Shown here piece after piece: positions 1 to 12,900 of a DNA stretch of 64,000 bases. Numbering within the stretch: the first letter of the stretch is position 1; every line of letters starts with the position of its first letter. The notes under the pieces were generated by a model. It was not told the DNA's origin. It saw only the letters and a program-made list of their open reading frames with translations, and searched no databases. The DNA comes from Chrysaora quinquecirrha (taxonomy: Eukaryota; Cnidaria; Scyphozoa; Semaeostomeae; Pelagiidae), in assembly GCA_014526335.1 (NCBI GenBank), contig JACTAT010000262.1, forward strand, positions 741,194 through 805,193. Reading direction: 5' to 3'. The position numbers were made by a program, and so were the translations under genes.

Positions 1-100
1 AGCAGAGATTTTCTGCACGTCAGTTTCTAACGAAATAAAACAAAAATTAACGAAAATCAATATAGGTTTTTCACAGGTGTAGTGTAAGGTAAATAGTGCA

Positions 101-163
101 CAGAAGCAAGAAAATATAGAAGCAAGAAAATATAGAAGCAAGAAAAGTTAAGTTAAGTTAAGT
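101..163. repeat. Short tandem repeats (agaagcaagaaaatat; ttaag)
   Basis: Three near-identical copies of a 16-base unit (agaagcaagaaaatat) are followed by four ttaag repeats. No function is visible. Confidence 0.7.
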
Positions 164-239
164 TGCCGTTTTCGAGTCTACTACTAGCCTAGGGCTACTC
201 AGTCGACTTAACACTTCACCCTTGGTCTGGATGCATTAG

Positions 240-440
240 CATATAGCAGGGTGCAGCCACACACGGCGCTTTTAACTACCGACCAGATACCCATTTATAC
301 ATCTGGTGGAGAGAGGCACATTTGTGTTAACAACTTGCCGAAGGTTGTTATCTCTGCAACACAAGTGGAAAGACCGTGGCTCGAACCCACAACATTTTCG
401 TTGTGAGTCCAGCACGCTAACCACTGCGCCACAGAGACCA
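240..440 (-). repeat. tRNA-derived SINE
   Basis: On the minus strand 367-439 reads as a tRNA-like head with A box (TGGCGCAGTGG) and B box (GGTTCGAGCC). The acceptor and T stems do not pair cleanly, so it is not a functional tRNA. The body (ACCCATTTATACATCTGG, GGAGAGAGGCA) extends to about 240 and resembles the bodies of widespread tRNA-derived SINEs. Confidence 0.65.
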
Positions 441-971
441 ATATGGAAGCAAGAAAAGATACCTGATATCCCCGAGAGGGGGTACTACATGACTTATGGA
501 CAGAGGGGGATGTGCCGCCCAGATAACTAGGCTTTATTATCACATACGCGATTTTAACATTATTATGTTTCAAATAAGGTGCAATTTCCTTCAATTTGCA
601 ACCCTCTTATATGGTTAAAATCATAACCAAGTTTAGAGACTTTCTTTTAGAGACCAGGGCTCAAAACCCACCCATATGGCACATACCCGTATAAATACTC
701 ACCTGGCAGACTTCTTAATCCTTTATGTCTTACGTATGGTTATGGATGGTTAAACCTTTCAGTAGTTTATCTTTAAATGTCTATAACAGCGGTCTTTAGT
801 GGTAAAATGCAAAGGATTTTCCAGCTCTTTTATAGGTCCCCATCTCTGCTAAGCCCACTCTCCAATAAGCATCACCCCCCCTCTGGAACTCAATAAATCT
901 CTAAAATTACTGGTGGCGTACTAAAGCTGATATCTCTTAATGTGATACAGAGATATCTGAAAACTGCTTAC

Positions 972-3900
972 GTGGTTCCTTAATTTCAGGCGCATCATCG
1001 AGGTTCTCGGCCACAGAACCGGCACGAGTAGCTTCCTCGCTCCCAGGAGTCTCTGATTCTAAGAAAACAAGTATATAACTTCATTAAAGGCCTGTTCATA
1101 TAGGATGAGATACGCCCAGTAAGATAGCGCACGTAATTGCTTTCTAAGGGGTAGTGCCAATTATTTTATAGATTTGAAAAGGTAGGGGGATTATGACCTA
1201 ATACCACACAACAACCGAACAGAGAAAAATTACAAGAGTCGTACTTGTTGCTATTGAGTTGAATCGTGGGACGCTGAAATGAGTCCTACTCTGTGCAAAC
1301 AGCTGTTTGGTTTTGTTTTGTTGTTCTAGCTCTTTGCGAAAAGTGGGAATAATGTATTAAGTCTATACCCAACTTTTTCGTTTGTTTGCCCATTTTGTTT
1401 CAAATCGAACTTCATTACATACATACATATACACACATAAATATATGATTGCACATATGTCTGCATACGAGTTGCAAACTAATATAAATCGATTAAATAA
1501 AGTCTGGGTCTTCTGGGGGGAGGGGGGACTTGACAAGTTTCAACAAAATGCCCATATTAATACCAAATTCCTGAAAATATGTACCCAAAATTAAACGAAA
1601 ATATTAACTCCTTCACTACTTTATATGCTTAAACGTACTATTATATGTCAGTTCGAATCAAACTTCACTAAGAAAAGCGAAAACAAACAAAAAGAGGACC
1701 GATTATTATAAAGTTGATACCGATTTTCGAGAATTCGATACCCTTATTTTTACCAATTTTCAGAAAATTAAGACACATGTTTATACCAAGATCATGAAAA
1801 ACGATACCCTTTTGGACGGCACCTCCCCATTACCCAAAATATTAAGTACCCCTCTCAAGTACCCCCTCCGAGCTACATTCTTTTGCATTCATAATTCTTC
1901 TTTACGATATCAGACAGATAGGGATGGGGCGAGTCAATATGGCGCAGCCACTTTTGTTGATTGAAATTTGAAATCTTTACATGAATAGAATGGTTATAAA
2001 TTGAAATATAAAGTTTTCCTTACTTCTCTGTGACTCGTTATCGAATGCTTTTGATAGTTTCTTTCCAGTGTGAGTGACAAGCTTTTCGACAATACTGTGC
2101 ATCACTTGACGAGCTCCTGTAAACAAATAAAGGAAAGACAACTTAAGATTCGTGCTTTATATTCGTTCGCTACAAGACAGAAATTATGAAGAAGCTCCAG
2201 CAAAACAATTTTACGTTAAATAAACCTTACATAAGAACCCCAGGACGAGGTTGAATGTGTAGTAGACCTCCATTAACACCTACACAGCTTCAAAACGGAC
2301 ACCCCCCCAACCACGGGCAAATATTTTCGTCCCACAAGTCACTTCTTTATGGAAACACATACCTCCATATAGGGGACAGCCTCCATACAGGCGGAATTTA
2401 TAAGGCATTAAATCGATTTTAATTAAATTCGACCAAAATGCGATCATATAAAGCAACACTGCATTTATGTTGAACTTGTGAATTACGTTCAGTAAATCCT
2501 GCTGCACGTTATTCCAAGTGCAGTACTTAACAAAATTGCCACTTTACAAGGATGAATTAAGATCGATCTTAACTCAAATCTTGCTTGAATCAAATTCGAC
2601 AAGACCTCAAAGGGCCTTATAAAGTGACCCTCAAACAGAGTTCGTTCTTTCCTTGGAATCTCCGCTGTAAAATGGTTATGCCCTGGACAAACGATCAAAC
2701 ATTGTTTGACAAACATTTTAATTTGCTTATCAAGCAATGATTCAGCGTTTTTCAACGTCACCAAACATTGCTTAATAAGCAAAAATAAGCAAATTCTATT
2801 GCACAATGTTATTGAAAACATTCCAAAACAATCGTTGTAGGACACAAGCAAAAAATGTTTGACAAGAAATGTTGTGTCATGTACCCAAATGGTAAAGCAC
2901 TTTAACTGACAACAGCCTTCTTGCACCAAACAGTAAAAATTTTGCTTAACAGGCAAATTTCAAATGTTTGACCAACAATGTTTGATCATTCTGCCAGGGC
3001 CTTAAAAGTGGCCCAGTAAATGAACTTCTAAGGTACTGTCCCCTGCACAAGGCTCGTATCAAAGCTTATGAAGTAGTTTTTTATAATTGTTTTCCTGACA
3101 ACCTTTCCCCGGATTCCCTCACATAAAATATGCTCAGAAACAATCAACGCCAAAAAGTAGACGGGGGTGAGGATTGGTTTTTTTCTTATTAGCGCTATTG
3201 AGGACAGTACCTTCAAAGTTCTATGTCAGTTTTCAGTAATGGTTTAGTCGTTACGGTACGTCATACCTTTGGCCCGCCAAACTTTCCACAGTCGTCGTAT
3301 TATTGAAATCCATAAAGCACTAAGTTTCTCAAATGTTCGAATCGGTACGTTCTTAAGAAAGCTACCTAAAGATTGAGAAATAGTCACGTCAATCGTCAGT
3401 TTGTGAATCTATTATTGTTAAGTTTCGTATTAGTTATGTTCAGATCTAAGAGCCAATTTTTAGTAGTGAAACGATTTGCCAGCTTTCATATTGGAAAACT
3501 GAGATATCTACGTGAATTGAAGGTACTGTCCATAATACAGCAAATAAAAACAATAAACAAACATTAATTTGGTTGAACATTTCGCCATATGTTTTGGCTT
3601 GCGCCAAAAATGTCGCACCGTGTAGCCATTTTTTTCGCACTGGCGACGCAACACATTGCATTACTTTTGCTGGTTTTCTGAAACTTTTCTAGGACCCATT
3701 CTTCTTTCGGCGCATGTTGATTGTCGCAGCACTTTGTCACAGCAATTTTGTCGCAGCGTTACACTTCAAGATTTCCATAACAGGACATTTTCAAATACAA
3801 AATCTCTTGGCTGAACTAACTCCTTAAACCAAGAACAGTTTCTTTTCCCCATCAGAGTTCAATATAACCAGAACAATCTGTAGATGTTCTCCCCTATCGT

Positions 3901-5377
3901 AAACTTTCTACAGTCTATGTTGGGGTTTGCATAGGGTCCTGCCCCAAAATCATCTCCTAAAGTACCTTTTTTCAAAACTTTGAGACAAATGGTGTACCAT
4001 ACTCCTCAGTTTCCGATTATACCATTCCACTATCATGTATGAGATATTTACTAAAACAAAAGGATTTCCCAGGGGTTTCAGTGTAAAAAATAGGTTGTCG
4101 AGAAAGGGTGTACGAGAGTTTGAAGGAATGAATAGCTCCTCGCCCTTGTATTTCCTTTTAAACAACACAAAGTGGTTAAAAGCTTCAAATTCTGAATAAA
4201 ATGCTCACTCACCAGTTTTTATGTTCTTAGAAAGCTCGTCATCAGATTTATCTACAAAGAAATGCAATTCCAAAAATTTATTACCTTTGCTTCATAATTT
4301 ATATTGCAGTAGAAATGTAATTCCTGATGCATTTCAACGACTATAAAGTCTTCGAGAGATAAAAAATTGGTACAAGCGGTTAATAAAGTATATAAAGATA
4401 AAGAGTTTTTCCAAACTCCTGCCCGAGGTTTACTCAATAGAAAACCATGCACCACAGCCCAGCCTGATGCTTCTCGAATTTCAGCCTCAGTCAAATACAC
4501 ATTCCAGGTCTATTAGTTTTACCGCTTTCAGAATTTTTCTAAATAAAAACCGACCTTTCTGCAAAGAATTATATATAAGAATCGATATATAAAATGACCA
4601 AACTTACTCTTATTTAGTTTTCTCATTGCGTCGACCATTTTCTCGACTATGAATAAAAGAGAAACGTTAGTAACAACAGCTCTTAATATATAGAATCGGG
4701 AACTTTGAACGCTCATGAAATCAATAGTACAAGCGCTATGACAATGAAATTTCGAAAACATAGACTGTTTTAGCTGCTACTACTAGACTAAGTTTAATAA
4801 TGAGATTTTAGCACCGAATACTCGATATCTTGAAGTTCAATTTCGGCGGCCTTTCGCCGAAAATGCCTATATTGAAAATGGTACCCTTTCGCAGTCCCAA
4901 TCGTAACATGGGACCATTTCCAAATAGACAGAATATAGGCCCTACCCTCTGGACCTTGCTCGCATTAATATCTAAATACCAAATCCTCTCACGTTTAGAA
5001 TTTCCACAATGATCCCTTTTAAAATGTATAGCGTTTCTTACCACACCACATTATTGAAATTGCCATGCATTTGCTGCACGACTATATTAGCCGTCCTATA
5101 ATACAGTACTTCCTTGGGCAGCACGTCCAAATATAAAGTATGCCGGCTCTCTGGGCTTTGCTCGCATCAATATCTTTATACAGATAAGCACGAGAGAAAA
5201 AGCCAGACCAATGTACTCACCGTCTTGGGTATTGGAACCAGAACCGTCGAAACCACTGCCATCATCCGTGCTGGTAGATCCTTCAGCGCCGTAGCCAGAG
5301 GAAGACTGTTCTTGGGCGTTGGCCTCCATTAATAGAATGGCACACAGTATAAATGTGGGTAGTATATTTGGCCGCAT
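972..5377 (-). CDS. Small secreted Ser/Gly/acidic protein, unknown function (3' end not found)
   Basis: Five exons join in frame on the minus strand: 5221-5377 (ATG at 5377), 4608-4646, 4213-4251, 2024-2116 and 972-1058, each with AG acceptor and GT donor (gtgagt, gtaagt, gtgagt, gtaagg, gtaagc). Residues 1-21 form a signal peptide (MRPNILPTFILCAILLMEANA). Next comes a Ser/Gly/Asp-rich segment (SSSGYGAEGSTSTDDGSGFD), then a Lys-rich amphipathic stretch (VEKMVDAMRKLNKNKSDDEL, ARQVMHSIVEKLVTHTGKKL), then an acidic tail (SETPGSEEATRAGSVAENLD). There is no cysteine outside the signal peptide. About 138 residues are visible; exon 972-1058 ends in a donor, so coding continues, but I could not fix the last exon. 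Every internal junction is phase 1, so exons could be skipped without frame loss. I do not recognise the family. A matrix protein or peptide precursor is possible but not shown. Confidence 0.7.
2680..3000. mobile_element. Non-autonomous TIR element (MITE), CAAACATTG family, complete copy
   Basis: The left end (gccctggacaaacgatcaaa, then cattgtttgacaaacatt) is nearly the reverse complement of the right end (caatgtttgatcattctgcc then agggc), giving terminal inverted repeats of roughly 50 bases around a 320-bp element. It contains no transposase. It sits in an intron of the secreted-protein gene. Related copies occur at 8331-9240, 33600-33863, 54587-54650, 56784-56992 and 57593-57671. Confidence 0.65.
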
Positions 5378-6102
5378 TGTCAAATCTACGACAAAAGGAC
5401 ATTTATTAGAGAGAGTTATACATAAAGAGCCATTAAAACCAATAAAGAAACCTCTCTCTTGTAGAACAGCCTTATGGTAATATGAAAAGTCTTTTGCAAA
5501 CGGTATCATTGGAAATCTCGAAGCAACGCTGCAAAGAGGCGCAAGAAACAAGGCATCAGGACACCAACGGTAGCAGAAGCAACAAATTCAGGGCAACACA
5601 TTAGGAAAATCCAAGGACTTCACGATTTTAATGAGGGCAAGGGGGAGATTGCCTTCGCTGCCTCCCATGCTTCCGGCGCCCATCCGCTGCAATCGCATAA
5701 ATGGCAATTTCTTATAAGCGCTACGACACTGCACTCTATCGTGAAATATACGATATAAGGTATAAACTGGAATTTCCCTCAACACATAGATCTATATGAT
5801 TTATCAATGTTAAACGTTGTAAAATCAAAATGGATAAAAATAAGTTTAAAATGTACATTCAATTAACACAACAATGCAAGAAAAAACGAATTAAATTGAG
5901 ACGTCAAAGATTGCATAAAAACTCACGCTAGATCCAAAAAACCAAAATAACAGTGAAAACCTTTGGGCGAACATTGGCGAGTAAAAATCTCTTGAAATTA
6001 TCGAAAATTTATAGAATAGGTCAATGAGGAAATCACTCACGACATGTATTGTGTAACCTTTCAAAAAACTGCTTAAAATAAACTAACAGAAAACCGACTT
6101 AC

Positions 6103-6149
6103 GTTATTCCTGCTTTTTGCTTCTTTATTCGACTCTGCAGCATTAAAAC
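6103..6149 (-). other. Possible 5' untranslated exon of the secreted-protein gene
   Basis: On the minus strand this 47-base stretch is bounded by a good acceptor (ctgtttccag) and donor (gtaagt). It lies upstream of the signal-peptide exon, whose ATG follows another acceptor (gtcgtag) by only eight bases, so untranslated leader exons are expected here. A further isolated donor (gtaagt at 9296-9301) could close the first leader exon. Read through, these pieces do not extend the signal-peptide frame. Support is splice-site quality only. Confidence 0.3.
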
Positions 6150-8330
6150 CTGGAAACAGACTTATAAACACGATAATATAGTTCCAATATCAACTTAATA
6201 CTGTTAATTTAGAAACAGTAGTGTGTTAAGCGGTTCTGTTTTTCTTGTATAGCCCCACGTAATGTCGGAGGTATTCTATCTAGCCACCAGAAGGGATAAG
6301 TGATCAATAACTAGTTTGCAATCGGCTCAGCTCTATTCACTGAAGCGCAGTGATTGGTTATTAGCTTGATTAGGGAAATAACCAGGCAACAATACTCGCT
6401 GGTTTTAGAGTTAACAAATCCATTGACTTGGAATAATCAGCTAGCGAACCCGCATAAAAGTTGTGGATTTGATCATTTAAGAGTCTAGTTACTTATAGAT
6501 AATCAACGGTCTGTGTTAAGTAACTGAGATAAGACATTCGCTATCACTAGCTATTTGGAACTCTCAGGGGTATATAGAGACTAATGGAGTTAGAGGACAG
6601 AATTCTTTGAGGGTCTAATATGAATCTGAAAGGTATGTGCGGCCCATAGGGATAGATTTTCGGCCCTAAAATTCTCTAAGCATGGGTATTATTTTAATCA
6701 AAACACCATTTAAAAGAGACGGGAAAAGAAAACTAAAAAGTTAACCTTATTTCACCCCGAATAGTGTTAATATCGCATGTTTGTAGTACAATTTCACGTA
6801 ATAATAAGGCCTAGAAAGTCTTATTACTCTCATATTCCGCTTATCTCCCTTAGCAGAATATTGTATACCAGTCCTTTACGAGAGGAACAAAAATTGTTTT
6901 GAGGAAGGGATGTTCGATCTAGTGGGCATCGGAGTCGTTGTATACAAAATCAGGGGACACTATGCATGTTTTATTTACTGGGGGCGTGCCACACCGTATA
7001 AAATGTATTGATTTGCACGAAGTTGGAATTAGAAACGGTATCAATTTCTGCATTTTGGAATACGGAACAATGTTGAATTGCTTGATTTAGGGGAAGAAAC
7101 GGTGCTGATTTTTAGCATTTTGAAATTAGGAACGGTATCCATTTTCGATGATACCGATATTTCGATATATACCGAAAATAAAACATCCGTAAATTTTACG
7201 CTCGAAAGTTTTTGGAAATTGATACATGCATGCATGAACAATACCCTGCAAATAGGCAACCTTTGGAGTCTTGTACAAACTATTTACAAACCGCTTGCCT
7301 TGCTTCATGTTAGTGATGCATAACGAGTGCTGCAAGTAGTCACAATCAGTCAATAACCATTGATTAACCAGTGGTCTGACCCTTGAATTAATTCACTGAT
7401 TCGTTAATGAACATCAATGAGCAGAATTTACAATACCAGTTTATTGTATAAGTCACGCAAGAAAGTAGCAAGGGAGGTCTCAGAGTAGCAACAAAGGCTT
7501 TATTTAAAGTGTGAAAAACTGTCAAGGCAGGATATCAAGCAAACCTCAAGACGAGTGGGTTACCCCTAAATTTATAGCCCTGAAGGAAGCTAAAGCAGCA
7601 AGAATTGGCGAGCAAGCCCGAGAAAGACTAGTCAGAGATTAGAAGGCGAATCTTGGCATAGCAAGAAAGGAATGTGAGCTCTTAAACAGTAAATATACAT
7701 AGTTCACTAATAAGTAGACAGGCAAACATAGAGGCAGTAAGAAAGACATTAGCAATCAAGGTACCAAGACATCCTTCGGACAGCAAGACAGCTCTAAACA
7801 CAGTAAAGCCTAGGTATCCTACGGGAAGCAAAAATGCTTAAACGGTCACCGTTGGGGTTAATGTCTCTTGCTATAAGGTCTATGTGGGGCTGGAGCTGCA
7901 GAAAGACCGAAAAATCCAGCCTGCCCGAAGGCTTCAACTTCCCTGTCAGCTTGACAGAAAGATAGATGGATAGAAACTTTGTTATCAGAAGCTTGTTGGC
8001 AAGCAGCTGAATATTTTCGAGCACCGCTGCACAAAGTTATCAACGACCATGAGCAAATATTTCCAAGCCTGATCACATCCAGCTAAAGGGTGCATCAATG
8101 ACAGCAAACAGTCAAATTCAACTTCAAAACTTGTAACTTTATCAGCCGAAAATCCCCATCATGGACTTCTAAACAACTGCCTACTAGTCAAACAACAAAG
8201 CCAGTTCAGTTCATAACGCAAAAACAGAGCCTATGTTAATGTCAGCATTGGTTAAACTCGGTTCGACGCTAAAGCAAACATAAAGCAAAGGTAGAAAACG
8301 TAGAAAAACGTTTAGAATATACAGTGGCAA

Positions 8331-9240
8331 AACGGTCAAACACTGTGTGTGAAAATTACTAATTTGCTTATCAAAACAAAATGTTTGGCCGGTTTATCGG
8401 CTTACTATTCGAGTAGACAAACGTTCAGAATCTTTAGGCACTGGCCAAGAATCAAACAATATTTGCAAAACATTTGAAATCTGGTTATCAAAACAAAACA
8501 TTTGACTGGTTTACCACGTCATAAACATTTCGTTTGACGCTATAGTAAACATGACCCGAGGTTCCATTCAAGTCGGCAAACGTTCAGAATCTTTACGCCC
8601 TGATCAAGGATCAAAAATTGTTTGCGAAACATTTGAAATCTGCTTATCAAAACAAGAACATTTGACTGGTTTACCACGTCATTAAAACATTGCGTTTGAC
8701 ACTACAGTAAACATGACTCGAGGTTCCATTCAAGTTGGCAAACGTTCAGAATCTTTAGGCTAAACGTTCAGAATCTTTAGGCACTGGCCAAGAATCAAAC
8801 ATTGTTTGTAAAACATTTGAAATTTCTTCATCGACACACAATGTTTGACCTGTTCGCAACGTCATAAACATTGCTTGTCAAACATGTTCTGCTCAGGACA
8901 AGCAGAAGATGTTTTTGGAATTTTTAAAACATCGTGCAGCAAATAATGCTACTTAAGCATTACTGGCCCGTCCTAAGGATCAAACAGTGTATACAAAACA
9001 TTTGATATTCGCTTATTGAACAAAATGCTTGACCGTTTGGCCACGTCATAAACATTGCCTGTCAAACATGTTCTGTACTGAACAAGCAGAAAATGTGTTT
9101 GCGATTTTAAAAAATATCGTACAGCAAATAAAGTGTCACAAGCAATGTTTTGTGACGTCGCAAAACGGTCAAAAACATTGCTTGTAAAGCAAATCTTAAA
9201 TGCTTGAGCAACAATGTTTGATCTTTTGATTATAGCCCTG
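8331..9240. mobile_element. Cluster of nested or tandem CAAACATTG-family MITE copies
   Basis: Several degenerate copies of the same inverted-repeat ends follow one another. Three near-repeats of 'ggcaaacgttcagaatcttt' occur, several 'aaacatttgaaatctgctta' blocks, and a right end 'caatgtttgatcttttgatt' followed by agccctg. It looks like repeated insertion or slippage within one element. Confidence 0.55.
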
Positions 9241-9937
9241 ATTTAAGAGGTGTTATGTTCCAGGCATGCAATTATAGTTCTGAAAACAAAGTAAAACTTA
9301 CGTCACGTCACCGTGAAAGTTTAAATCTAGATCAACTGATCAAAGGCAACGAACAACAGATGACTACACTGAAAGATGCAGAAATCTGAGATCACAAGTC
9401 TCAAAAACTTATTATATTACGATCACAAATAAAGTCGTTTATATTCTATTAACACTCTAGAAAAATTACAAAACAAAAATAAGAAATATATGAAATAATA
9501 TGTTAACTATAAATAAAAAAATATCTATAATTCATTTTCGAAATTTTATCTCTAGTTTGAGGCAATTCAAGTGAAAACGGTTGAAAAGTTTTCTCTGTTC
9601 GGAACCTAAATTTGCACCCCTGCTGGGACAAATGAAGATTATGGGAGCGTAAACTAAAGACTCGTGTCGAGAGTATACTGGGACAATACACTAGGTATTC
9701 CCAGCACGTGTGAAAGTGGTACGGGTAACGAATCATAGCAAGGAAAGGGGATCTTAATTTCAAAGTTTACTCCTGAAAAAATCTGTATGGTGCTTTTATA
9801 TAAAATCTTACAAAACATAAAAAAATCTTCACTACTAATTGCCTGTAACAGGTTACAGAGTCACTCACACTACAAAGAAATGCATCTGTAACTAAAATGT
9901 CGTCTATAAAAAGGTACCTTACAGTTTGAAAGACATT

Positions 9938-12900
9938 TCAATGGAACATCTGACGGGCCTCGTTCTTCTTGGCATCTGGATGTAAAACTTCCCAACCTTT
10001 TAGAAGCTCTATGAATAAAAAGGAAAAAGCGTAAAAAATGAGAAATATTTAAATCAAATGCAACAGAATAATGTTCAAGAAATTTAATTTAAATTAAAAT
10101 CCTTAACTCTAATGAGAGACCTTATTGATACAAAGGAAGGGATGGTTATGCCCATGCACATTTAGGGACATAAAGCATTGCGAAACACAAAATTGCAGGA
10201 CAATTTAGGGATGTACTTGAACACTGACCCTAATTCAGTGAGAACACATCGTGTCCTCAAACTTTAAAGATGAATTGGGGAAAGTAGAGGGTCAATTAAT
10301 AGTCAATTTGGGGATTTTTGTTCTGTATAGTCTGGACTAAAAACTAGAAGTAGCCTAGGCATGACCTTATTATATGAAAATTTTAGCTAGACCCAGGCCA
10401 GTGTGTATGTGTAAACATGGGCTCCCCATGTCATAGCTTTGACGTGGTTCTGAAGTGGGCCTGGCCCAGGCTCAGAAACAAAGGCCGAGTCATGCGTTCA
10501 GGTTCTGGCAGAGCCCAGATTATGATAAAAGTAGAACGATCCTAGGCTACTGGTGTGAATAGGGCCCATGTTATCCGAAGCTTTCCATATCTACAGATAC
10601 TGATAAATAATTTAGGCCCTTTTTAATATTACCATTATACTTAACAACGTTGTCCTTATTAACAGCAATATTCTCGTTTTCGGAAAACTCGTTTCTCTAC
10701 GTAAGAGATGGGGGGGGGGCAGGAATTAAATGAAGAGGAAGATCATGGAAAGACCATGGCAAGACGTGGAAAAGTCAGCTATCAGGACCAAAGGGCTTGA
10801 GAGATTCAGGGGTTCAGTAATTAGTAATGCATGATCTCGTATGAATCACTAACATTTTCAGAAAATCTAGCGTATTAATGAGAAAAATCCTCCCTCACCC
10901 TTGAACAACGTTGGTACTATAGATATTTCTCTTAGCGGTCGTGCATGCCAGGTAGGAAGTAGCTGGAAATTTAGTGTGCATGATTCTTACAGTACTTTTT
11001 ACTGACAAAGAGCTTGCTACAAGCTATTTGAGTAAATACAGAGTTGAATGAACATAGATAAACTTGCCCTTTATTCTTTCACTGTCATTGACAAACTCTC
11101 CATCTTTGAAATTCTGCATTCTCATGTTCTTAAAAACCAAGAAAAGGAATTTATATCAGGCCAATGTAATACAGGTGATTTAAGACCCATTTAGACTACA
11201 GTTTTAATTGTGCCCAGTGTTATTATTTCTGATAACCACGCCACTTTCACCTGTTCTGGAACTACCTTGTCGATGGTCCAAGCGTGGGTGAACATTGTGT
11301 TTCGGCGCGGGTAAGACCCGAGGGGTATTCCCTAGTGTAGGCTGACAGCTATGTGCCCCTCATATTGGTTGGTTTTCTTTAAAATATTCCTACAAATGGG
11401 TCTGATGTATGCCTAAAATACCTTAATAGTGGATATAGCATCGAATTTTTTTTACATTTTGTACACAAATGCATACTAAAATCACGAGTGGCTGAATGTG
11501 TAAGACAATACCTTAAAGGTGGCTTGGTTTGTAAAAACTCGGGGACACACGCCAATACATTTCAGGGTCAAGTACCCCCTGGGAGTAAGACTAGGTACCT
11601 TATATTCGTTTGCAATTTTATCCATGTTGCTCCAACGTGTTTGTACGTGTACCAATCGTTATCCACGTCATGTCGAAAAAAAATCGAAAAAATTGTCCAA
11701 TAATAAGCTAGAATCTAGAAACTTTATTTCTTCTCTCAATAGAAAAAAAGCACGGAATAGAATAGAGAATTTGCTTACCCAAGATCTGAAACGGCTGTTT
11801 TCCAGTCTGGTAACAAACAATGCTTTATCAAGGTCGAATTCAAGCAATGCATTCTCGACTTGCGCTTCATAACAGGTTGAAAGTTGTGCGATGAGAATGT
11901 TGACCAGGAAAACGATGATCAACATCATGCTTGTAAGAATAATGATGATGACAAAGGCACTAAAAGGAGAGGACAATACGATAAATAATAATATGCCCTG
12001 AGTATAACAAGCTAAACTATTGATTGACTGCTAAAACAAAACAAGGGATTAGTATTTGCACATCTGATGGAGGTAGTCTCACCCAAAAACCCATATTGGT
12101 GCATAGTAGTTTCAATAACCCAGATACCGTAAAAGCTCTATGTCATTTTGGAAGCTTTTTTGCAGGGAGGAATCATTAGAAAGGGGGCTTATTAGAGGCT
12201 GGAGGCTCAGATAGGTAAAGTCTGGCAAATAATCGATGCCTTGTCACTCTTATCTAGATGAATGTGGTCTGTGTGTCAACTTCTGAATAAAGTAGCTTCA
12301 CATTATAGCACAGGAAGATGTTGTCCTACATTAACCGAGTACAATATCACATTAAATGAGTGTAGTCAGAGATTAACCCAGATAGGTTCAGTCTGGCATG
12401 GCATAATCAATGCCTTCTCACTCTTATCTAGATGAATGTGGTCAATGTGTAGTCGTCAACTTCTGAATAAAGTAGCTTCACATTATAGCACAGGAAGATG
12501 TTGTCCTACATTAACCGAGTACAGTATCACATTAAATGAGTGTAGTCAGAGATTAACCCAGATAGGTTCAGTCTGGCATGGCATAATCAATGCCTTCTCA
12601 CTCTTATCTAGATGAATGTGGTCAATGTGTAGTCGTCAACTTCTGAATAAAGAAGCTTCACATTAGCACAGGAAGATGTTGTCCTACATTAACCGAGTAC
12701 AGTATCACATTAAATGAGTGTAGTCAGAGATTAACCCAGATAGGTTCAGTCTGGCATGGCATAATCGATGCCTTCTCACTCTTATCTAGATGGACGTATT
12801 ATGTATAGTCTCACATCTGAAACGTGAAGTCTTAAATTAGCCCTTGTAGTTTCACATTAACCCAGTGCAGTATGAAATTTGATTGATGTAGTCTCAGATT

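Larger units (their letters stand above)
5378..9937. other. Intergenic/leader region without recognised coding genes
   Basis: Between the secreted-protein start codon and the channel stop codon I see no convincing protein. The interval holds possible leader exons (6103-6149 and a donor near 9300) and a dense cluster of CAAACATTG-type repeats at 8331-9240. The short open frames at 7041-7353 and 7794-8076 look like chance. Confidence 0.5.

Noticed and set aside
367..439. tRNA gene on the minus strand
   Set aside because: A and B boxes are present, but the acceptor and T stems do not pair properly and SINE body sequence follows.
5096..5551. 151-codon minus frame as a single-exon gene
   Set aside because: Its middle is the signal-peptide exon; both extensions read through splice sites into non-coding sequence.
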